Assembly: GCA_949825025.1 (NCBI GenBank)
Contig: OX463778.1
Span: forward strand, 9,166,733 to 9,230,732
From: Siphlonurus alternatus
Taxonomy: Eukaryota > Arthropoda > Insecta > Ephemeroptera > Siphlonuridae
Reading direction: 5' to 3'
DNA: 64,000 nucleotides
This document shows, one piece after another, positions 22,831 to 36,112 of this stretch; the stretch's first letter is position 1; every line of letters starts with the position of its first letter. The notes under the pieces were generated by a model that was not told the origin of the DNA, did no database searches, and saw only the letters and a program-made list of their open reading frames with translations. Both the position numbers and the translations under genes were made by a program.

Positions 22831-23724
22831 TCAAAATTGCTTTTCTGTCATTAAAGAAATTTTTAGAGGAAATTAATGGAGATGGTTTCAAATTAATAGC
22901 TTTAATAAAGTTTCTGATTAAAAATTCAAAATTTCTAACATGGTGTCTTATGAAGAAAATTTTCCTGCCATTATTGTAGTACTTGGATATCACGTGACAG
23001 ACTCATCGCCGCTCCGAGACGTCTCTGACTGCACATGCACACGCTGCACTCACAACAACATAACCCACATTCCCCCGTCCGCCTTGAAACTGTTTGTAAC
23101 CGCTCACCGCAGATCTCAATCTGGGCAATTATCCCACACATTGTTCTAATGTATTTCTAGAGCGTGCAATATTTTTATGTGATAAATAAGAAATAATATT
23201 AGTAGCCATTGTAAGAGTGATGATTGGTGAATTTTGAGATCTACTCGGCACGAATAATGTATGTAAATAAATTGAAATGCAGTTTTATTAACGCCGCAAT
23301 GATGATCACCCCAGGACCGAAAAATAAAATTTCCAGGAATCCAAAAATCTTGACATGCTCGTCGCAAGTTCACTTTTTAGTTGATTTCCATGGAGTAATC
23401 TAGTAACGAGCGGGGTGAAATACACCCTATTTTAAATATTACATTAATTTGTTATCATTTTGAATAGGAAATAATAGCATTGAAATCCTGTCATGAAGTT
23501 AATTATTTTTTATTTTAAATCAATTGCAATAGCAATTGTGATTTTTAATATCACCTTATAGATATTCATAATTATCTTGGAACATCTTAAATCAGGGTGG
23601 GGGAATCACTTCCCCTACATCCCTAAACACTTACAAAAACTGGTCCATCCTCTCTCGACTCGTTTACCACAGGTAAAATCACCCCCACCAGCTCCCCTCT
23701 CCCCGGAAAGCCGCCCCCGAGAGG

Positions 23725-23757
23725 TTAAAGGCGCGCGCGGACCGGCGGGCAGTCAGT
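23725..23757 (+). promoter_or_regulatory. Candidate core promoter of gene 2
   Basis: TTAAAG (23725-23730), a weak TATA-like site, lies about 28 bases before TCAGT (23753-23757), which matches the arthropod initiator. If used, the 5' UTR is only about 11 bases before the ATG at 23765. Confidence 0.4.
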
Positions 23758-23764
23758 AGCCGTC

Positions 23765-26700
23765 ATGTACGCCTTGCTGCTACGTCTCCTCGCCGTCCTG
23801 GCGGTCTGCTGTGTTGTCAGCGCCGACATCCGTGAGTACCGCAACTAGCGTGCAATGTTTAATAAACTTCAATAAGTTTCAATGTTCAAATATACAGAAA
23901 TACACTCGTCGGCTTAGCAAATTTCCCATGTGTAACCTTGTTAATCACCATGCTCCGTAAGAACAACACAGGGCATGGTGATAAAAATGAAAATTGTCCG
24001 AGGCGATGATTGTACCTTCCACTGATCTCCAGAAATATTTATGCGAATATTTAGAGACGTCAAAAGATAAACAATTTATTGTAGTTTTACAATCGATATA
24101 AAGTAAAATCTATATAGTTCTAAAACAGATAAAACAGGCAAATCTCATTTTGGTAAATAAAGTAAATATTTTTCTGGTAAAACCAAATTAAGATAATGAT
24201 AAGATATAATGATGATTCTTTTATATCTATATTTTAAATCACACAAAAATCGTAATTCAATTTGGGGGCGTTTACTAAGTAATTAATTTGTTTAAGTAAT
24301 TTACTTAATTAAGTGACTAATTTTTTGACACATTAAATTTTTCTTTTTATTAACTCCCCTTCTCCCGCCACCTTCTCACCTGACTACCTGTGTGTTTGAC
24401 AGCGAGTTACATCAAGGTGTGTCGGCAGAGCGATCCCAACGTCGACAAATGTATCATCAGCGCCATCGAGCAGCTCAAACCGAGGCTGCTTAAAGGTACG
24501 TACCTGTGAGGATGCATTCGTGTAATACTATGATATGCATGAGTTCAACACAATTATTAAAAAATTAACAATTACAAAATTTTGAATCTAACTAAAGAAT
24601 GACTTGAAAAAGTCAAGTTGGAAAAAAGTCGCTTTCCCCTTTTAGCTCAAACACACAATTAATTTTTTGCTCTAGACGGATTGCTCTTCTAACCTTACTC
24701 ATAATTGCAAAACTTCACCTCTTTGTCTTGTAGATGCAGTTTCAGTTAATAAGTTTCATGATAGTTCATGCTCTGTGCATTGAATGCAGTTTTTTTTTGT
24801 TGTTTTTTTTACTTTAATATCTTTTTTGAAAGATAAATTTAATTGATTGCATGAAGAACGTATTCAAATGTTCTCTTATTTTACGTAAAATCACAAATTG
24901 TCATAATCGCTTAAAATCTGCATACTTTATTGCTATTTATTTAATTTTTCATCTCGACTGCAAGTTAAAGAATACAAAAATGTAAAAAAAATAATTAACA
25001 TTTGCTGCGTTTATAAATTGAATGCAATGTAACTTAAAGCTCACCGAGTTCTCGTACTTAGCCTCGGTATCACAGTAATGATCGCTCGTAATAGCGCAAG
25101 TAATCAACCTTGAAGTAGTTGTCCTCCTGTGAACTAGATATTAATAATAAGTAGAAATTCATTATATAATACTGAGAGTTGAGTGCACGGATGAAGTTAG
25201 CGCCGTGCGGGTATGCAACTCTTCGTGCAGCGGGCAGTGCACGATTGCCTACCTACAGGGGCTTTTTATAACACGAAATGTTATTGAATGCTTATAATAA
25301 TTAGCGAACGTAAATCGATGTTGGTATTTTTTTCCAATCAATTTCTGTTTCTACTTCCTACATTATGTTCTGAATGCTGATGATTAATAAAATTCATTCA
25401 ATCTTTTATTTTATTGGTACTTTAATATTTAATAGAAGTCATATTTTCTATATAGAAAGCGCATAGTATACTTTGACATATAGATAAACAGAATCTATGT
25501 TAAGTTCTCCCGTAAGCCATCTTCATTTAAGAAAGTGTATATGGGAAAATACATGTTGTGAAAATGCTTATAAAGTGTTGAAGAATTCACTGTAAAGGAG
25601 CTCGCACAGTCCACAGTCTGTCTTGAAGTATGTGGAGTTTTGGACCTTATAAGCTACTTTTAAAACTATAGTAGATTTAATACTTTACAAATTCTGATAA
25701 CAAAATGTATTAAATATCACGAAACAATGTGGCTATAACAACCTAAAAGATCTCTGCGATTTTTTCCTCACATGTCAACCCCCCACGTGTGCAGGCATCC
25801 CCGAGCTGAATGTGCCCCCCTACGAGCCCCTGGTGATCCCCGAGATCCGTTTGAGTCGAGGACCGAAGGCGGCCAAGTTGGAGGCCATCACGAGGAACAT
25901 GAGCGTCTACGGACCAAGCCAGTTCAGCATCACCTCGCTCAAGTGAGTTGCCCCTTCGTGCTTTTAACGGTATAATATATGCGTGATATTACAGGTGTAA
26001 CAGATGTCATCGGTTCAACAATTTTTTATAATATAGATGTTCTTTTTAATTTGTTTTATTTAATTTTGAGATTGTACACTCGTCGCCTTGGAAAATTTCC
26101 AACTTGCAGCTTAGTTAATCATCATGCCCTGGGTTAATCTTACAAAGGGAAATTTTCCAAGAAATTGTGAAAAGGATAGTTTTCAATGATGGTTTTCAAA
26201 GCCTATATATAAGATATATAATAAATAGGCTTTGGGTGGTTTTTGATAAATACATGCACGTTTATGCGAACAAAGGTTTTGTATCAAATTGCGATTTTTG
26301 AAATAAAAAGGTCACTTTTTTAAAGTATTATATTATTTTTAATTTAATTAATCAATATTGCGAAGAAATTAATTTTACACACACGTACATCAGTTTAGAG
26401 AAAAACACCCACAGAAGTGTAATTTTGGTGAATTTGAAGAAAAATTACCATACACTAGCATTTTCTTAAATAATAAAAAACAATACGCTTGTTTTATCCT
26501 CCTCAAGCAGCAGTGTTGCACCTCGGTGTCTTAGCAAATGTCCTGTTCCCGGACATCCAACTGACGCAACCTTTTTCAGGTCTAACCTGGCGAAGCGCAC
26601 GTTCGACGTGGAGCTGCTGCTGCCTCGCCTCACCTTTGCTGGAGACTACGACCTGGACGTTCTCATCCTGTCGCTGCCGATCAGGGGCAAGGGACGCATC

Positions 26701-28860
26701 AACGGAAACTTCAGTGAGTAGATGCTTGACAGTGCACGCAGAAATTTTGGCTGATTCTGTCGAGGATACGGCAATACCTATAGCATTGCGGAGAATCACA
26801 AAAACAATAACATTTATAAATGCTTAAGGTAGAGATAATACGGATCAGCTGGCCCAATGCTAAAAAAATCCCATTCATAAAAATTATGAAAAAAATTTAA
26901 AGTGTTCTCCTCTACATCCCCTATCAGTAGGTAAAATATCAGGTATACAAAAACGAGCTAGTTTTCGAGTTATTAATTTTTAAAGTTGACTAATTTAACA
27001 TGGAAGTTCCATTTCTCCATGATTAGTCAACTTTAAAAATTAATTACTCGAAAACTAGCTCGTTTTTGTATACCTGATATTTTACCTACTGATAGGGGAT
27101 GTAGAGGAGAACACTTTAATTTTTTTTTCATAATTTTTATGAATGGGATTTTTTTAGCATTGGGCCAGCTGATCTGTATTATCTCTACCTTAAGAACTTG
27201 ATGTATTTTTTGTAATACTTGTTTGAAGACATGTAACAACTAATTATGATGTTGTCATTTCTGTAAAATTATGCTGTGGCTGCTGTCAGAACATTTACAT
27301 GACTTTATAATGTTCATCACATACAAGAATTATCGTTTGACATGCAGTTAAACTTTTTACCACCAAGCACTGGGTTCTCCACCAAGCTTTATGGTCTTAA
27401 TAGGGGGTGAAGTTTGCTGTTAGCAGTAGCTTCATAGGAAGTGCCGGCAGTTAATATAAAACTAAAATTATAGCTGAAGAATGCAATATTAATTTAGTTT
27501 GAATTTTATATTCTTTGGACTTAATTATACAGTTAATTTTGATTATGTACTTTTTTAACATTGAATTTTCCAACCTCTTTCTAATAATATCCTCTAAAAA
27601 GATGCAAACATGCATGTGTGCAAATCAAATATATATTATAATCATGATGTATTCATTTTTCAATAGAATTGAAAGTTACTGATTGAATATTAATTGTTGT
27701 ATCTCTAGCACAGTGCTCTCTTTAAAATGAAGGGCGGGGGGATGAATTGAAAGCCAACTTAAATTACTCAGGGGAAAGGGGCACACATCAGTTTCGCAAG
27801 TGACTCGATTCCTTTAATATTAACTCTATGCTCGATTCACAGCGGACTACAAGAGCACGGTGCGCATGCGCGGCCACCTGATCCAGCGAGATGGCGAGGA
27901 CTACCTGGAATTCGAGAAGATGCGCATCAAGTTGCTGCTGGGGGACTCGCAGCTCCATCTGGACGGACTTTTTGACGGAGACTCCATCCTGGGTATGACG
28001 TCACTGGTGATCACTCTAGTCCCTCAGAAAATGCGTGCATGATAATATAAAAGATAATCGATCTGGAAAATTTGAAAGTCGTCTCCATTTATCTTTGGTT
28101 TGACGTCACGAACCTTAATTTTCCTTTGTTCTCCAATACAATTTTAATGGGAGATTCACATGACGTCAAATTCAAATTCAAATCAAAACTAAGTGGAGAC
28201 GACTTTATTGCCTACATTTACATCAGTGATTGGTACACTACTTTTGTTAGACCTTTCCAAGTTTATAGAGAGGCTTCTTTTAAACAAATGTTGAATTTTA
28301 AGTACGTGCTTCATGATCACCCTTATTTTTGTGACAATTTATTTATTTATTTTTTTCTTCTAATGAAAATATTAAAAAAAAATTAATGTAGTAAAACTCC
28401 TCTCACCCTATAGTCTGCATTTATATATTTTTATTTAGATTCATAGTCACTTATTAAAAATAATTATTCAATTTAGAACAATACAAACACCATGTTCCTT
28501 TTAATAACTATTTTTTAAGGTAAAATCATGCATGACCGAAGCCAAAAGTACCCTTTGGCACTAGGAAGGTATATGTATAATAGGGAGGGGCATCAGTTTT
28601 CTGGGAAAGTATAGGTGACGTGTCACAACGACTTCTTTTTGGACCTTCGCTCCCCTCCTCCTTTGTGGACTCATCCTTGATGACGTCACCGGTGCTCACA
28701 TGTTGCAGGCGAGATGACGAACCGTCTGGTGAACGAGAACTCCCGTCTTTTCCTCGAGGAGATCAAGCCTGTGCTGGAGGACTCTCTGGCCTCTCTCTTC
28801 ACCGACGTGGCTAACCGAATTACGCTGGCCTTCACGTACCGCGAGCTCTTCCCCGAATAA
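23765..28860 (+). CDS. Takeout/JHBP-family secreted protein, gene 2 of array
   Basis: Spliced gene, 247 residues. Exons: 23765-23831, 24403-24495, 25795-25942, 26580-26713, 27843-27992, 28709-28860 (TAA). Same GT-AG introns and phases (1,1,2,1,1) as the other three, with much smaller introns. Signal peptide MYALLLRLLAVLAVCCVVSA. The family signature follows: PSYIKVCRQSDPNVDKC with Cys 29 and 39, then GIPELNVPPYEPLVIPEI, very close to typical takeout-like proteins. Possible N-glycosylation at N88-M-S and at N146-F-T (the Thr codon spans intron 4). The C-terminal part (VLEDSLASLFTDVANRI... ending ELFPE) is the long helix of this fold. Expected role: secreted haemolymph or tissue carrier of a hydrophobic ligand. 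Three family C foldbacks lie in or just behind it (introns 1 and 3, 3' region), and a 370-bp palindrome in intron 4. Confidence 0.92.
23900..24016. mobile_element. Family C foldback in gene 2 intron 1
   Basis: Left TACACTCGTCGGCTTAGCAA, right TGTCCGAGGCGATGATTGTA. The centre has AATCACCATGCTCCGTAAG and its complement. It begins about 70 bp after the exon 1 donor. Confidence 0.75.
26074..26170. mobile_element. Family C foldback, shortened, in gene 2 intron 3
   Basis: The left arm TGTACACTCGTCGCCTTGGA is intact. The right half stops after GGGAAATTTTCCAAG, without the GGCGATGACTGTAC end. Confidence 0.7.
26829..27195. mobile_element. Family H palindromic element in gene 2 intron 4
   Basis: About 367 bp almost fully self-complementary: AAGGTAGAGATAATACGGAT at one end and ATCTGTATTATCTCTACCTT at the other, with arms of about 170 bp and a centre of about 25 bases (CATGGAAGTTCCATTTCTCCA). 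The second copy is at 33833-34200. Confidence 0.9.
28077..28210. mobile_element. Family G foldback in gene 2 intron 5
   Basis: GTCGTCTCCATTTATCTTTG on the left, AAGTGGAGACGACTTT on the right, TCCAATACAATTTTAATGGG inside as in 20636-20757. Begins about 85 bp after the exon 5 donor. Confidence 0.7.
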
Positions 28861-29392
28861 CGTGCAGTCTGGAGGGCTAAGTGGAGGAAATGGACAGAAA
28901 TTTGAGGTGTAATCGTCCCAGCAAAATTTATCGACTGCTTGGAAATGATTCAGAGGGATCGTAAGGTTAAAATACGAGCTTTCATTTGGCGTGGCTTGTA
29001 AGTCGATCGTAAAAAGTAGGCGCGATCCGAGTTAAAATTTTAGGTTTGTCAATCTATGCAATGTATTTTTTCGGTGTTTGCCGAGTTTTCTAGATCAAAA
29101 CCAGAGCATAGCAAAACCGCTTCCTGGACGCAAGCCGAGTTTTAGCCAATTAGCCGTCTAAAAGTCGTAAACCGAAAATCAAAAGCTCGTATTTTAACCT
29201 TCAAGTGTTTGCAGACGTGTAAATATTCATGCCATGTAGGTTATCAATTCTAACTCACGAGGCATCAAGACTACAAGACTGTGAACAGAAACATTAGATC
29301 TGTACGTAAACCCTGCCTGGTGAACACTTTTTGCACCTGGATCGACCTTATGTTCACAAGTGCATAGGGAAATTTAGTGCAAAATAAATATT

Positions 29393-29512
29393 GTACACTC
29401 GTGCCTTGGAAAATTTCCTATTTGCAGCCTTGTTAATCACCTGTGTTATTCTTACGGGACACGTTGATTATCAAGGCTGCAAGTGGAAAATTTTTCGAAG
29501 CGATGACTGTAT
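29393..29512. mobile_element. Family C foldback downstream of gene 2
   Basis: TGTACACTCGTGCCTTGGAA with GCAGCCTTGTTAATCACC on the left, complementary GATTATCAAGGCTGCAAG and GAAGCGATGACTGTATA on the right. Confidence 0.75.
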
Positions 29513-31059
29513 AGTGCACTATTCAGTGTTTGTAAACAGACTTATTTTGTGATTGGTTTCAACTTTTAATTTTGCTGGGACGGACATATAAAAATAAAGT
29601 GATATGAAGATGTGAGCCAGGAATGTTCGAGGAGTTGGTTACAAAAGGGGAAGGTACCATATTACCCTTTCCTACGACCTGCTCGTTTCTTATGTGACAA
29701 TTGAAATGAAGATATAGCAAAAGAACTTTTCTTACGCTGCTGCCCAGATTTACAGCATGTAAAATTATATCCACTGATTTCAAAAGCTGCTACTGACATG
29801 TCAATAAAGATAATTTTAGTGTTGTAAGACTATGATAATGGTCCTTACTGGAAATGTAAGCAAATGCTTTTGATTTGGTGGCAAGGATGGATTGTTGTCA
29901 AGAATTTATCAAGATGGAAAATGAACAATTAGTATGTGAAGTGATGTGTGTGCTCATGCTCAATTAATGAGGTGCTTAATATTATCAATAAAACATTTAA
30001 AAGTCCAATGTAGATTTACTTCTCTTTCATTCCTTTTCTACTTATAATTTATTGCAACCATAAATAAGTCAAACTTTGACTTATTTGACATATTTCATAA
30101 TATGTTATTACACTTATTACTGTTGTGTATTAATTAATTTATACATAACAGTTAATATTAGTTTCACTTAAAAAGCACAAATTTTTTCTCTGTTTGGAGA
30201 ATATTTTTAATTCTTTTGTGTTTCAAGTTAGTTAAAAATATTCCATAAAATATGCCTTAAAACCAGACAGTAAATATATAAGAAACGACACAATTATGTG
30301 ATTTAATCTTCTTTAAAATTAAAATTTATTTAGTTGTACTTTTTGTTCATACCAAATGCTGCTATAAAATTAATTTTTTTTTTTCCATTTCATACTTAAT
30401 TGATGATTCAAACACATACTGCCAAGCATAAAAAAGAGTACAGAGAAAAAATGAATGCAAATTGAGGTTATTTTTTGTATCGCTTATCGTTCTAGATTTT
30501 CTGTATGATCTACCTGACTGGATTGACACAATTTAAAAGTTTTTGATGCATTAAAAAGCATGACAGCTCAATATAAAATATAATATTATTTTACATCTAT
30601 TTTTATTTATATGCAGCTTCCACGACAATGGCTATAATACTTTCTTTGCCCAGAATACTTACCATGTTAGATTTAAGCTTAAACTTATTGGTAAATTTCT
30701 TTTGCTTGGAATTTTTTAATATTTTTTTAGCATTTTTTTAAAAAGAAAATGATCTTTTGACACATTATCAGAAGACACCTAAATAGGAGGGGGGGGGGGG
30801 GGTAGAAGATGGTTTCAAATCAATAGCTTTAATAGTTACAGAGAAGAAATTCAAATTTTCTAACATGGTGCGCGTGGTTTATGGAAACAAAAATTCCGCA
30901 GGGGAACACTTTTTAAGGATTATTGTCCCTAGTCTTAGGAGATGGTGAATCACTCTGAAAATTATAGTAAACCTTCCTTACATTACAACATAAATATTCA
31001 GCGACAAGAATGAAGCAAAATTCGGTCTAGTTTTTTTTAGATATTTAGGATATAAATAG

Positions 31060-31234
31060 CAGGAGCGGATCCAGGGGGGGGGAAGGGCTGGGGGGGCTGC
31101 AGCCCCCCTCCCCCCCGAAATTTTAGATTTAACATGAACAATATAGGCATTTCCCCCACTCAAAATTTTTTTTAACATTGACCTTATGGAGGCAGCCCCT
31201 CCCGAATTTTTTTTTCTGGATGAAAAAAAAATAT
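31060..31234. mobile_element. hAT-like MITE with G/C runs
   Basis: Starts CAGGAGCGGATCCAGG followed by G and C runs. The other end is decayed (TTCTGGATG then A-rich). The 8-mer ATAAATAG flanks both sides (31052-31059 and 31235-31242), compatible with an hAT target duplication, though the sequence is AT-rich. Copies: 44004, 63755 and a remnant at 14110. Confidence 0.6.
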
Positions 31235-31972
31235 ATAAATAGTGAGATAAATAGCCTGATAAATAGTGAGAATATCATTGGAAATCTGGCGGCCATTTGT
31301 CAAATCAGCATCTTTTTCAACTAAAAAATTTAATATCTCAAAAACTGGACTGAATAATTACTTTTTTTTTCTTCAGAAAGGAAACAGGCATTTTGTTCTA
31401 TGTGTTCTGAAATAAATTTTATATTTTTTTTACCATAAAAAAGTAATTACCATAGTGACAATAATCCTTAAGGCTTCTATGGTGGGGATTATTAAAAATT
31501 AACACATTTTTTTTTCTTCACCATCGTACGATTTGGATCTTATACCGACTGTAGTTACATCTTCTGTCATTGACCGATAATTGTTTGAAGGTTACGATTA
31601 CTTCATACAAGTCATATGGAAGAATATGAAAGCATGCCATTTGTTTTAGCATCGTCATTTATTCTGTGCAATATGTTTGTAATATTTAATATTATATTTT
31701 GTACTGCAATATTAAAAAATGGCTTATAAAAACCCTTATATAATGTATTGAATGATTGTTTGATTGGTGAAATTGAATCTATATTTTACTGTACACATCA
31801 AAGACAAATGAGTTTAGGCAAAAGTTGCATACAGACTTGTAATTTTGCGATCGTATTTATGCGACCGAATATTTTTCATTTACAACCGGTTCTACATTTT
31901 TTATCATACAAAGGCATATGATACAAAGCTGTGTGCGCGGCTATACGCCTACTAATCGCGTAAATGGACAAC

Positions 31973-32294
31973 ATACATGAAATTTTTTTATTGCAGAAAT
32001 GAATAGAGGGTACCAAATTATGCCACTCTGAATTCTTTTACATTTTTTTGAAACCCAGAACTATTTTTAAATAATTATTGAAAGTGCGGCCACGCCCCCT
32101 GGAGGCGTCAATAGGCGTCCAGTCTCTATCCTTTTTATTAAGGCTGCAGGGGTGCCAACTGAAATCACAGGACTTTCAATAATTATTTAAAAATAGTTCC
32201 GGGTTTCAAAAAAATCTGAAAAAATTCAGAGTAGCATAATTTGGTACCATCTATTCATTTCTGCAATAAAATTTTTTCATGTATGTTGTCCATT
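31973..32294. mobile_element. Family A MITE, intact reference copy
   Basis: 322 bp from AATGGACAACATACATG to CATGTATGTTGTCCATT. The arms of about 130 bp are near-perfect inverted repeats around GGCCACGCCCCCTGGAGGCG and CTATCCTTTTTATTAAGG. No open reading frame of note. Confidence 0.9.
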
Positions 32295-33076
32295 CTTACA
32301 TTTCAAATCATGCGCTCTGCGAAATCATGCGATCCTGTGTGAGAAAAAAAAATCATTCACGCAGTAGTGAAGTAAGTACCACCTTATTGTATGGTAAAAT
32401 GAATTAAAAAAAACAGTATCAAGAGGAAAGAAAATGTTTAAATATTATGTAATATTATACTATCGTACGGATTACAAAACATTTTCTTTTCAATATTACA
32501 TGTATTCTATAATATATGTATAGGCATGCATTACAGGGATTATAGATTATTTTAAAGTATATTCTCTCATCTTAATAACAATCATAAAATACGTAGTAAT
32601 ATAAAAAGATTGGCATCCTGATTTGCCCAGGAACAATAAAAGTATGTACGTGATCTTAATTAGCACAATTAAAAAAATTAAGTTAGAAGGTTATACGCGT
32701 ATCTACAGCGTTTATCATTTATTTTAGTCACTAAATTTTTAATTATGAAATTATTCTTCCTGTATAGAAGGAAACGATTTCACTATTTGTCCTGGCCAAA
32801 ATTAGCAATGCACAACGATGCATTCATTATACAAATTCTTAGAAAGTAGTCTAATATTTTAGCTTTGTCATTTACACTTTGCAATGCTAGTAATGTTGTT
32901 TTTTTGTGCATTTCTTTGACAATTTGAGCGTGTGTGACTAACTACACAAACAGATAGTCGTGATTTGTGCAGAGTCAATGCACGAGTGACGTCACGTCGC
33001 GTCACTTTCTTTGCCCTCAATTGCAGCTCAACAACACTGCAAGCACGTTTCTCCGCAACATGCACTCTCTGTGTTG

Positions 33077-33236
<160 letters not shown>

Positions 33237-33832
33237 CTCGGTCATAGAATAAGGAAAATACAACATGATGTTCATGCACCTTTCCCCATCTGCTTCTCAT
33301 TGAACCCTCCCGAATATGAACAATCTTCTTCGATTCAATTCCTGGCCACCAGGCATAATTTATAAAACTAATGCTCAGTTTGCGAACATTGCAACGTACT
33401 GTAAGGGTGTATGAGAACTTCTTTAGGATGGCTCTGTAACTCTCTTAAAATAATTTAGATCTGCTCAACATGAAACATTATTTTAAACTTGTTTATCATT
33501 TATCATACTACAAACTTGGTAACATTTTTATTATAATGTTGAATGTTGGTGTGTTAGATAACAAGACAGGGTAACATTCCTGGTGTATCAAACTGTACTT
33601 TCTGTAAAAACAAAGCAGTCAGGGAAATGAAAGGTTTCTGACCTGTCAATGTTGTAATTTATAATACTAATCAACTAATTTAATAGCCTTGACTTATATG
33701 TAAATTTTATGGCATGAACTTAAAATTTATTTCATGCAGTCATGTGTGTAAAATTTTGAACTTTGATATTTAATTATTTATCTAGACCTCGGAACAGCTT
33801 GCACTTTATATTTGCCTTAAATTTGCTTAAAG

Positions 33833-34200
33833 GGTAAGGTAACACGGATCAGCTGACCAAATGCTAAAAAAATCCCACACATGAAAATTATGAAAAAAAA
33901 AATGTTCTCCTCTACATCCCCTATCAGTGGCTAAAATATCAGATATAACACAAATTTGATCTAGTTTTTGAGTTATGAATTTTTAAACTTGACTAATTTA
34001 ACATGGATGTTTAAGTTTTTCATGTTAAAGTAGTCAACTTTAAAAATTCATAAATAAAAAAAAACTAGCTTGAATTTGTATACCTGATATTTTAGCCACT
34101 GAGGGGATGTAGAGGAGAACATTTTAATTTTTTTTTTCATAATTTTCATGTGTGGGATTTTTTTAGCATTGGGTCAGCCGATCCGTGTTATCTTACCCTT
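33833..34200. mobile_element. Family H palindromic element, second copy
   Basis: Same 370-bp design as 26829-27195: GGTAACACGGATCAGCTGAC at the left and GTCAGCCGATCCGTGTTATC at the right, with TTCTCCTCTACATCCCCT and its complement inside. More arm mismatches than the copy in gene 2. Confidence 0.85.
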
Positions 34201-34599
34201 AATACCAGTTATCATAAACTACGAGATAATAAACATATCAGGGATAACCTTCGTTTTATCTGATAATTATATTATAATATTTACAATGTATAATAATTAT
34301 TATCATAAGCCCAAGATTTTTTAAACTACCAGAAAAATCTTGTATTTAAAGCCTTCGATCCTTTTATTTTTTTGTTTTAAAATGGTATAGCTTACTACAG
34401 CATATTTTACATTATACCAATGCGTGAGCATTCAAACGATAGTATTAATATAACAAACTCGTACAAATGCGAGCGGCCATGACCATCAGGCATATATTAG
34501 CTACAGGAAATCATGTAAACTTGTAACAGGAAGCCCGTCACACCCTAAGGTGCATCTCCCGAATGCACTTTTCTGAAACCTTGAAAAATTATAAAAATA

Positions 34600-35015
34600 T
34601 ATATCTCACTCTAGACCGGAATTCGAACCCGCAACCTTCTTCATGCAATGGAGTATTGACCTCAATTTTTTTTATTGCAGAAATGGATAGAGGGTGCAAA
34701 GTTATGCTACCCTGATTTTTTTCAGATTTTTTAGAGCCCGGGAACTATTTTTAAAAAATTATTGAAAGTTATTTTTGTGACGTCACGAGACGCCGCTCCT
34801 TAAGAAAAAGATAGGACTTGCCGCCGCGTGACGTCACAAAAAGGACTTTCAATGTTTTTTTTAAAAATACTTCCCGGGCTCTAAAAAATCTGAAAAAAAT
34901 CAGGGTAGCATAACTTTGCACGCTCTATCCATTTCTGCAATAAAAAAAATTGAGGACAATACTCCATTGAAGCGCTTAACCAATGTGCCTACACTGCTCG
35001 GTAACTATTAAAAAA
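34600..35015 (-). mobile_element. tRNA-like SINE head split by an A' MITE
   Basis: On the minus strand the right part reads GAGCAGTGTAGGCACATTGG and TTAAGCGCTTCA, and the left part GAAGAAGGTTGCGGGTTCGA then ATTCCGG. Together they resemble the D-arm side and the B-box (GGTTCGAATTCC) of a tRNA-derived SINE, with the 322-bp A' element (34647-34968) sitting between them. Confidence 0.55.
34647..34968. mobile_element. Family A' MITE
   Basis: Ends AATGGAGTATTGACC and GGACAATACTCCATT. The TTTTTTATTGCAGAAATGGA arm is shared with family A, but the centre is GTGACGTCACGAGACGCC instead of the GCCTCCAGGGGGCGTGG of family A. Confidence 0.85.
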
Positions 35016-35049
35016 TACTAAATTTGCTTCACTATATCCTATGTATGGG

Positions 35050-35196
35050 TGCGATTCACGAAGCAGTTAGCCAGGTTTCTAACCACGTTTAGCTTAACCA
35101 CGTTTAACTATACCTGTTTTACGTGTTAAACAGATATAGTTAAACGTGGTTAAGCTAAACGTGGTTAGAAACCTGGCTAACTGCTTCGTGAATCAC
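35050..35196. repeat. Long near-perfect palindrome
   Basis: GATTCACGAAGCAGTTAGCC on the left is mirrored by GGCTAACTGCTTCGTGAATC on the right. The arms of about 70 bp contain repeated CCACGTTTA/TAAACGTGG. It looks like a recent foldback MITE. Confidence 0.9.
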
Positions 35197-35984
35197 GTCA
35201 TATATCTCATAAAATAAAGATGTTAGTAAAATACAATCATATAAACACATAAATTAAGTTGATATCAAGGCTTCCTCGGCAAAATGCTCACTTTGCATTA
35301 TAAGAAGGTTGTAAAACATATACCTGGACCAGTAATAATAGACCTTCTTGATTTGTAAAGAGAGTATTTTGCCGCGGAAGTCTCTATATTATTATCCTTC
35401 AACGTTTCTTATTTTGCAAGCATTAAAGTCTCTATATAGACATTACATTTCAATTTGGAACGATGTTATATATTAGTAGAATCAGATGAAACATCTGGGA
35501 GAATTTTACGGAAGAGATAAACGGAAAAATAAGTGCCAGCTTAGGCCCATGCAATGCAGTTTTATAACTATCCGCGGTTTTAGTGTAAGTTTAACTTTGA
35601 ATAATGTTAATAACCTGGTTATTGAAGAATTTGATTATCTACATCGTAACTTGTACCTATTATTTTTATATTATTCATTTTATAAGTACACTGATCCAGT
35701 GCAGTATTTATTAGTAGGCATAATGGGAGACGAATTTGACAGTCGTTTTGAAATTTTGCCATCTTGCCGGGATCGAATAATGATATAATGAAGAATTTGG
35801 AGTGAAGGTGCAGAAAACACAAAGGAAATCTACAATAATTATATGACTATACGGGCATAATTCATGTTTGTTTCACAGTCCTAGCGAAATCTAATGCCTA
35901 TAAATTCATTTCAAATACATTTATTTTCAAAGGTGAATTTACATTGCTTTTAATATATTGTGGATCTTAAATGACCAACAAGTT

Positions 35985-36112
<128 letters not shown>

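Larger units (their letters stand above)
15707..23764. other. Intergenic region between genes 1 and 2
   Basis: No complete gene is seen. It contains two family D copies (16340-16530, 17130-17345), a family A copy (17969-18232), a reverse SINE fragment (about 18355-18440), CpG-rich foldbacks (18630-18845, 18947-19037, 19486-19622, 22485-22685), a family G element (20636-20757), a family B end (22763-22830), and two exon-like GC-rich islands on the minus strand (20400-20520, 21160-21450). The rest is AT-rich and featureless. Confidence 0.65.
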
